A stretch of DNA of 64,000 bases from Tillus elongatus (lineage: Eukaryota > Arthropoda > Insecta > Coleoptera > Cleridae): the NCBI GenBank assembly GCA_964006375.1, contig OZ023267.1, positions 40,499,221 through 40,563,220 of the forward strand, in the 5' to 3' direction. The notes beneath the pieces were generated by a model that worked only from the letters and a program-made list of their open reading frames with translations, was not told the DNA's origin and did not search any database. Shown here one piece after another: positions 59,339-64,000 of this stretch (positions are counted from its first letter, which is position 1; each line of letters starts with the position of its first letter). The position numbers and the translations under genes were made by a program.

Positions 59339-61972
59339 CTAGAATAATATCAATTTGAAACTGACAAAAATATCCTTGGTTGTCAGATTACCAACCAGCT
59401 CAACATGTGCAACCCTCATTATAAGACACACAAAAACGCAGAGGTAACCCTTGCCAGTAGTAGACTTGCGCACTCCCTCCTTGATATAAAAAGGACCGGC
59501 GTACTTAAGTCCGCAAATCGTAAAGTCCTTTAAGCTTTCAGGGTTCACTCGCAAGAAAGGGAGATCGCCCATTGGTGGCTGAGCCATCACAGGTCTAGAT
59601 TTGAAGCAACTGTTGCATGGACGAATAATGGATTTTACATTGCTTCGACCTGATATAGGCCAATGAATCGTGTCAAGAGCTAACCAGGATGGTCCACTCC
59701 ACCACATATCGTTACCTAATAACATGTCGGTGCGTTGCCCTTGGGAGATAATGTCAGCTGTCTCTCCGGAGACGCGGCCCCAATTGTCAACGGATGTAAG
59801 TTCTTGTATTTTGGACACTCTGTGTCCAACGAATATGTTTAAACTTCTTGGGTCACAGCAAAGCCAAGCTAAAACTATGGTCGATTCACACCAGTAAAAT
59901 ATTTTATCTACAGGGCACAATAAGGATGCCCTTACCTTATTCACTAATTCTGATAACAATAATGCCCCAGGTAATTCCAGACGAGGTGTGGTTATTATTT
60001 TGAGTGGCGCGACTCTAGATTTTAAGCATAACAGTCTGACCGTGTGATTGCCTGAACTATCAGACGCACGTACGTAAATCGCACAGCCGTAAGCAGCTGT
60101 GGACGCGTCGCAAAACCCGTGTACGTGAATTACAACTGGGTTCGGACATGTCGCTTGTCTTGGCACGTATAGAGTTAATAAATGATATTTGCCTATAAAA
60201 CCCAACCATTGCTTTTTTATTTGCTCTGGGACAGGTTGAGCCCATTCAATTTGTTGTCTCCACAAATTTTGCCTGATAATTTTTGCCATTACTATAATTT
60301 GACCAATGAGCCCAATGGGTTGGAACAGTTGCGCAATGGTAGACAAAATGTGTCGCTTGGTTGTGATTTTTGCATACAGAGTGCTTACGTTAAATTTTAA
60401 AACATCCTCAGATGCATTCCAATATAGACCTAAGTTCTTCGAATTCGATGAATCGCCTAATTCAAAGTAGTTTTTTACGCAATTTAATTGCCCGTTTAAA
60501 CTTAGTATTCGTTGGTCACTCGCAACCAACTTGCGTAACTTGAAGCCCGCTGAGTTCAACAAAGAACTGATGTCCTGTTTTAAATTTATTGCCTCCGTTA
60601 TTGACTCTGCTCCTGTAAGCAAGTCGTCTACGTAAAAGTCGCGTTTTATTGCTCCGGTCATCTGGGGAAATTTGCTTCGATTACCTATAGCTATTTGTTT
60701 TAGGCAACGACTTGCTAAAAACGAACTCGAACCCAACCCATACGTGACGGTATTTTGTTTGTTCCCGCATTTTTTGCAGCCCCCGTATCTACAATTTTCT
60801 GAGTTATGTTGTCCACGACGCAAGCAATCAAAACACAAATGCAACCCTTTGACTTCGTCAAGCCACGGTTGCAGTGTTAACCTTTTAAATTCTACCCACT
60901 GGTATAACTGGTGATTATAATCACATATAGCGCAGTTTGACTCATCGGCTGTGATATGCCACGTGACTTTCGATGGAACATTATGTTCCGGTTTTTGATA
61001 TGAAAAATAATTGTTTGCAGGCTTATTGTTCAACGGTAGTTTTTCTAAAAATTGACGCCTACGTACGATCAAATTGGGCAAATTTTCAAGTTTGCATGTA
61101 TTATTAGAAATTATGGCGTTTTCCCATTCTCGTCGAATCGCGTTATCAAATTTAGTATACAATAAGTGAATAATCAAGGTATCCCAATGATGCGTGGGTT
61201 CACCCAGCACTGGAAGAGCTCTGGGGTGCATTTTCGTTTCGTTTGCTAAATTTTTCAAACCCACGTGAGATTCCTTTGTAACTGACGTTAAATTAAATAG
61301 GGCGCTTACCTGATTATGTGCAATTGCGTCTTTGTTTTCGAACTGTTCGGCGAGTAAATTCCAAGCGAGTTTATAATTTCCATTAGTAGGTTCAAGGTTT
61401 GATATGACCCGCATCGCGGAACCGCTAAGGCACGATTTTAAATAAAGAAATTTTTGTACGTTATGCAATTGTTGATTAGACTCGATTAAGGCATGAAAAT
61501 TGTCCTTAAAACTGAGCCAATCCTGTGTATTACCAGAAAACGGCTTTATTGAGATGACTGGCAATCTGACTTCGGGTAAGGAAGGTGTTGCGGCGGCGCT
61601 TGAATTAATTGAATTTGAAGACTGTGGTAATCCACAGTCTCCCGAATAGTTACCACTGTTAGTGGTAGTTAGATTTGAATTTAAAAGTAATCCTTCTGCA
61701 CGTGCAAGAACCTCGTAGTACGCATTCTCAAAAATTTCAATTTCCGCGTTTTCAATATCTGAGTTCTCATCGTAATTATCATTTAAAATATCTATTTGAA
61801 ATTGCACTTCTAGGAATTTATCTAGAAATGTTTCGCATTGAGATAACCGTTGCTTTAAAATTTCTTTATCCTGATTAGTATAATTGTCTAAAAATTTTAC
61901 GAAACGTGTCAGAGAGGCTTTTAGAGAACATTTCTCTCTAATTAGCATACGTAACTTGTGTGTTTCTGACAT
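59339..61972 (-). CDS. BEL/Pao gag-pol fusion ORF, 877 aa, with internal deletions
   Basis: Residues 1-100 are a gag N-terminus; ~135-320 is the DUF1759-type gag domain (SIKPFSGNTQDWLSFKDNF, FLYLKSCLSGSA, WENAI); ~378-402 holds knuckle-like cysteines (CFDCLRRGQH, CKKCG). At about residue 407 it passes directly into the RT palm (YGLGSSSFLASRCL), with FYVDDLLTG at ~446-454, so the protease and first RT part are missing. The Pao-type RNase H region follows (HGFCDASTAAYGCAIYV ~618-635; TPRLELPGALLL ~662-673). At ~764 a second deletion joins to the integrase zinc region (RPCNSCFKSRP, MGDLPFLRV, YAGPF). The frame is open throughout. Confidence 0.88.
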   Translation of the reverse strand: MSETHKLRMLIREKCSLKASLTRFVKFLDNYTNQDKEILKQRLSQCETFLDKFLEVQFQIDILNDNYDENSDIENAEIEIFENAYYEVLARAEGLLLNSNLTTTNSGNYSGDCGLPQSSNSINSSAAATPSLPEVRLPVISIKPFSGNTQDWLSFKDNFHALIESNQQLHNVQKFLYLKSCLSGSAMRVISNLEPTNGNYKLAWNLLAEQFENKDAIAHNQVSALFNLTSVTKESHVGLKNLANETKMHPRALPVLGEPTHHWDTLIIHLLYTKFDNAIRREWENAIISNNTCKLENLPNLIVRRRQFLEKLPLNNKPANNYFSYQKPEHNVPSKVTWHITADESNCAICDYNHQLYQWVEFKRLTLQPWLDEVKGLHLCFDCLRRGQHNSENCRYGGCKKCGNKQNTVTYGLGSSSFLASRCLKQIAIGNRSKFPQMTGAIKRDFYVDDLLTGAESITEAINLKQDISSLLNSAGFKLRKLVASDQRILSLNGQLNCVKNYFELGDSSNSKNLGLYWNASEDVLKFNVSTLYAKITTKRHILSTIAQLFQPIGLIGQIIVMAKIIRQNLWRQQIEWAQPVPEQIKKQWLGFIGKYHLLTLYVPRQATCPNPVVIHVHGFCDASTAAYGCAIYVRASDSSGNHTVRLLCLKSRVAPLKIITTPRLELPGALLLSELVNKVRASLLCPVDKIFYWCESTIVLAWLCCDPRSLNIFVGHRVSKIQELTSVDNWGRVSGETADIISQGQRTDMLLGNDMWWSGPSWLALDTIHWPISGRSNVKSIIRPCNSCFKSRPVMAQPPMGDLPFLRVNPESLKDFTICGLKYAGPFYIKEGVRKSTTGKGYLCVFVCLIMRVAHVELVGNLTTKDIFVSFKLILF

Positions 61973-62305
61973 GGTTTTTTTTAATTTATTACGAATTATA
62001 TGAAAATAATTTAAAGGAAATGAATGATAAAATAATGTTACTCAAAAACGATTACACCACCCAGTACAAATAGATTCTTACAATAAAATAGCATGGATAA
62101 CGAAATAAAAAACGTGATTTTGAGGATAAGAAAAATGTGACTCACCATGTGGTACCCACGTGCTGGATGTTCTGAATGTTGCGATCGGCTTTCCAATAGA
62201 ATCTTCTGATGAACTGACTTCGTCTTCTGCTGAGATTTTCACTATTAGCGATAACTACAATTGTGTTAAATACTGCGCCTCGAATTAACCAATTGTTGTT
62301 GAAAA

Positions 62306-62323
62306 TCCGGCTCGAATTGACCA
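62306..62323 (-). promoter_or_regulatory. Candidate primer binding site of the BEL/Pao element
   Basis: Two bases inside the 5' LTR the minus strand reads TGGTCAATTCGAGCCGGA. Its complement ends in ACCA and resembles a tRNA 3' end; by memory the nearest is tRNA-Tyr, with a short mismatch. Tentative. Confidence 0.45.
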
Positions 62324-62325
62324 AA

Positions 62326-62834
62326 TGTTAATTGTCGTGTATGGTTCGTGGATTGTAGTTACCGCTACTTACGTAATTATGTGGACTGTATCGTGTTATG
62401 GAATAAAATCTCTTGGAAACACTTAATTATATATTTAAACACAATAAAAACTATATACTATTGATATACGTGTAATAAGCTCTTCGAAGCTGGTACTATT
62501 GATATACGTGTAATAAGCTCTTCGAAGCTGATGTGTTTAACGTGTAGGCCTTAAAGCCATAAAACCTATATACCAATGAAATGCATTGTATATAGGCTGA
62601 ACGTGTCATAGCACAACGCGTGCTCGTGTACAAAGCAATGCACTCGCTGCATAAGCTCAGAAGCTGTTCGAAGCTGGGTTTGTGAATGAATAGGATCTCT
62701 TCTTGTCTTGAATATTGCAGATACCCTCGTTTCGAGGGGTGAGACATGCGCACAATTCAGTGCAGTTATGCCAGCTTGCTATGACATATAACGCTGCAGT
62801 CTTACAACTTAAATTGGCGCGGTAAAACTAAACA
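62326..62834 (-). repeat. 5' LTR of the BEL/Pao derivative
   Basis: 509 bp; pair of 58205-58709, with the same 38-bp internal duplication. Confidence 0.9.
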
Positions 62835-64000
62835 GTTACCCTTATTCTATAAACATGGAACAATTAAAAAATCGGAAAGAGTATAGAAAGACTGCGATTC
62901 TAAAAACTGTCTAAGATTTATCTTTAAAACAGACACATCACAGTCTCTAAGATTCTTTGGAAGATGATTATATATCCTTATTATGGATGATGTTACATTT
63001 TTTTGCAACACTGTTAATCTTGTTTGATCTTCCAACAAAACCGTATCTCTTCTGGTGTTGTAAGCATGAGTGTGTTCTCTGCATGAAAACATTGAATAGT
63101 TGTTTCTTAAAAACAATACACATTCTAAAATATAAACAGTTATAAGTGTTAACATTCTATATTTTATAAAACACGGTTTGCAACTGTCCGTCTGTCGAAG
63201 ACCAAAAATAGCCCTTATACATTTTTTTTTGCAACCTAAATATTCTAATTGCGTCGACAGAGTTTCCCCAGAAAATTATGCCATACTTGATTATGGAATG
63301 TATATATGCATGATATACCCCTATGTAGGTTTCAATTGAAACATTATTCCTTAAGACTTTTAATTGGTAGCATAGTGTGCTCAATCTAGGTGCTAACGAA
63401 TTTACTTGCGACACCCTGGTGAGTCTGGAGTCCAACAATAAGCCTAAAAATTTTACTGTTTCGTTACATTTTATTAATGAGCCTGGTTTACAGCTGATAA
63501 TATGTGACCCATCACTTTCGTAAGAGGTTCGAAATGTATCTATATTAGTCTTATCTAGATTTAAGGTAAGTGAGTTGTTTAAAAACCAACTTTCTAAAGC
63601 TTTTAATGAAATCGCAGTTTTTACTTTCAGGCCTTCGACATTTGGCGAAGATACAATTACCGAAGTATCATACGCGAAGGACACAACCTCATCATCAATC
63701 TCGGCTGGCAGATTGTTAACATAAACAAGAAACAGAAGCGGGCCCAAAACTGAACCCTGAGGTACCCCCCTAATAACTAATTCCCAGTCAGAAGTTAACT
63801 CCCTCCCTTCCGAGTCTACTATGGAAACCTGTTGCTGTATATTTTGTAAATATGAACATAGAAGTTGCCAAGGGACACCACGGACACCTGCCTCAAATTG
63901 CTTGTTTTTTAATAAGTTATGGTCCACTGCATCGAATGCCTTTGACATCTCTAAAAAAAATAACGTTTACTTTTTGCTTCTTATTAAGTAAGTTATATAT
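62835..64000 (-). pseudogene. Non-LTR retrotransposon RT (CR1/Jockey type), truncated at window edge
   Basis: From 63948 leftward: MSKAFDAVDHNLL, an RT motif, then RGVPQGSVLGPLLFLVYVNNLP, the catalytic box FAYDTSVI (normally F/YADDTS; the first catalytic Asp reads Tyr), LNNSLTLNLDKTN, KFLGLLLDSRL and IIKYGIIFWGNS. The frame ends at 63157, and the C-terminal part continues in another frame at 62847-63155 (HAYNTRRDTVLL, SSIIRIYNHLPKNLRD). The endonuclease lies beyond the right edge. The 3' UTR is split by the BEL insertion and resumes at 58204. Confidence 0.82.

Larger units (their letters stand above)
58205..62834 (-). mobile_element. BEL/Pao LTR retrotransposon, deletion derivative
   Basis: LTRs at 58205-58709 and 62326-62834 begin TGTTAA and end AAACTAAACA (plus strand). 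A 5-bp duplication GTTAC flanks the element (58200-58204 and 62835-62839), as expected for BEL/Pao. The 3.6-kb interior encodes gag and pieces of pol in one ORF but lacks protease, most of the RT fingers and much of the integrase. Confidence 0.9.

Overview
This window reads as intergenic, repeat-dominated DNA from an arthropod, most likely an insect. The signs are AT-rich sequence, many nested transposable elements of insect-typical groups (LOA/R1-type and CR1/Jockey-type non-LTR elements, Ty3/Gypsy, BEL/Pao, Penelope-like, mariner, piggyBac), long (AT)n tracts and a ~740-bp satellite. The order cannot be fixed from sequence alone. I found no convincing host protein-coding gene, rRNA gene, functional tRNA gene or CRISPR array. 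Every recognisable coding region belongs to a mobile element and, with one exception, is broken.

Layout. 1-3.2 kb: LOA/R1-group non-LTR element on the minus strand, open apart from one nonsense codon. 3.3-7.7 kb: AT tract, a second deleted LOA-like tail and copies of a TIR-bearing non-autonomous DNA transposon. 7.75-10.2 kb: mariner-type element with long TIRs, split by a non-LTR fragment. 10.3-12.0 kb: lysine-rich debris and a piggyBac remnant. 12-15.4 kb: AT-tract repeats. 15.4-18.4 kb: two mariner relatives with DD41D spacing. 18.6-20.8 kb: decayed mariner and LOA-like fragments. 21.2-26.3 kb: satellite array of ~740-bp monomers, interrupted by a 5'-truncated non-LTR insertion. 27.0-30.4 kb: Penelope-like element whose terminal repeats carry hammerhead-ribozyme-like cores, inserted in a TIR element. 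32.9-33.3 kb: large palindrome around AT tracts. 33.4-40.4 kb: LTR retrotransposon with 1.85-kb LTRs and only a gag-like coiled-coil ORF, inserted in an (AT)n tract. 41-45.8 kb: more mariner and TIR-element nesting. 45.8-51.0 kb: complete Ty3/Gypsy element with LTRs that read identical and an intact 1411-aa gag-pol. 51.6-53.5 kb: diverged solo LTR related to the gag-only element. 54.3-56.2 kb: mariner debris and two inverted tRNA-derived SINE copies around an RT fragment. 57-64 kb: hammerhead-like motif, (AAT)n-tailed non-LTR element, and a BEL/Pao deletion derivative inserted in its 3' region.

The elements form a readable insertion history. The Penelope-like element lies in a TIR element. 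The gag-only LTR element lies in the AT tract of another TIR element. A TIR element and the Gypsy element lie in one mariner. A BEL element lies in a non-LTR 3' UTR. A non-LTR tail lies in the satellite. Target-site duplications could be read for five of these insertions. The most unusual items are the gag-only LTR family found at AT tracts of one TIR repeat, the hammerhead-bearing Penelope repeats, the dimer-like satellite, and the BEL derivative that keeps one 877-codon frame across two deletions.
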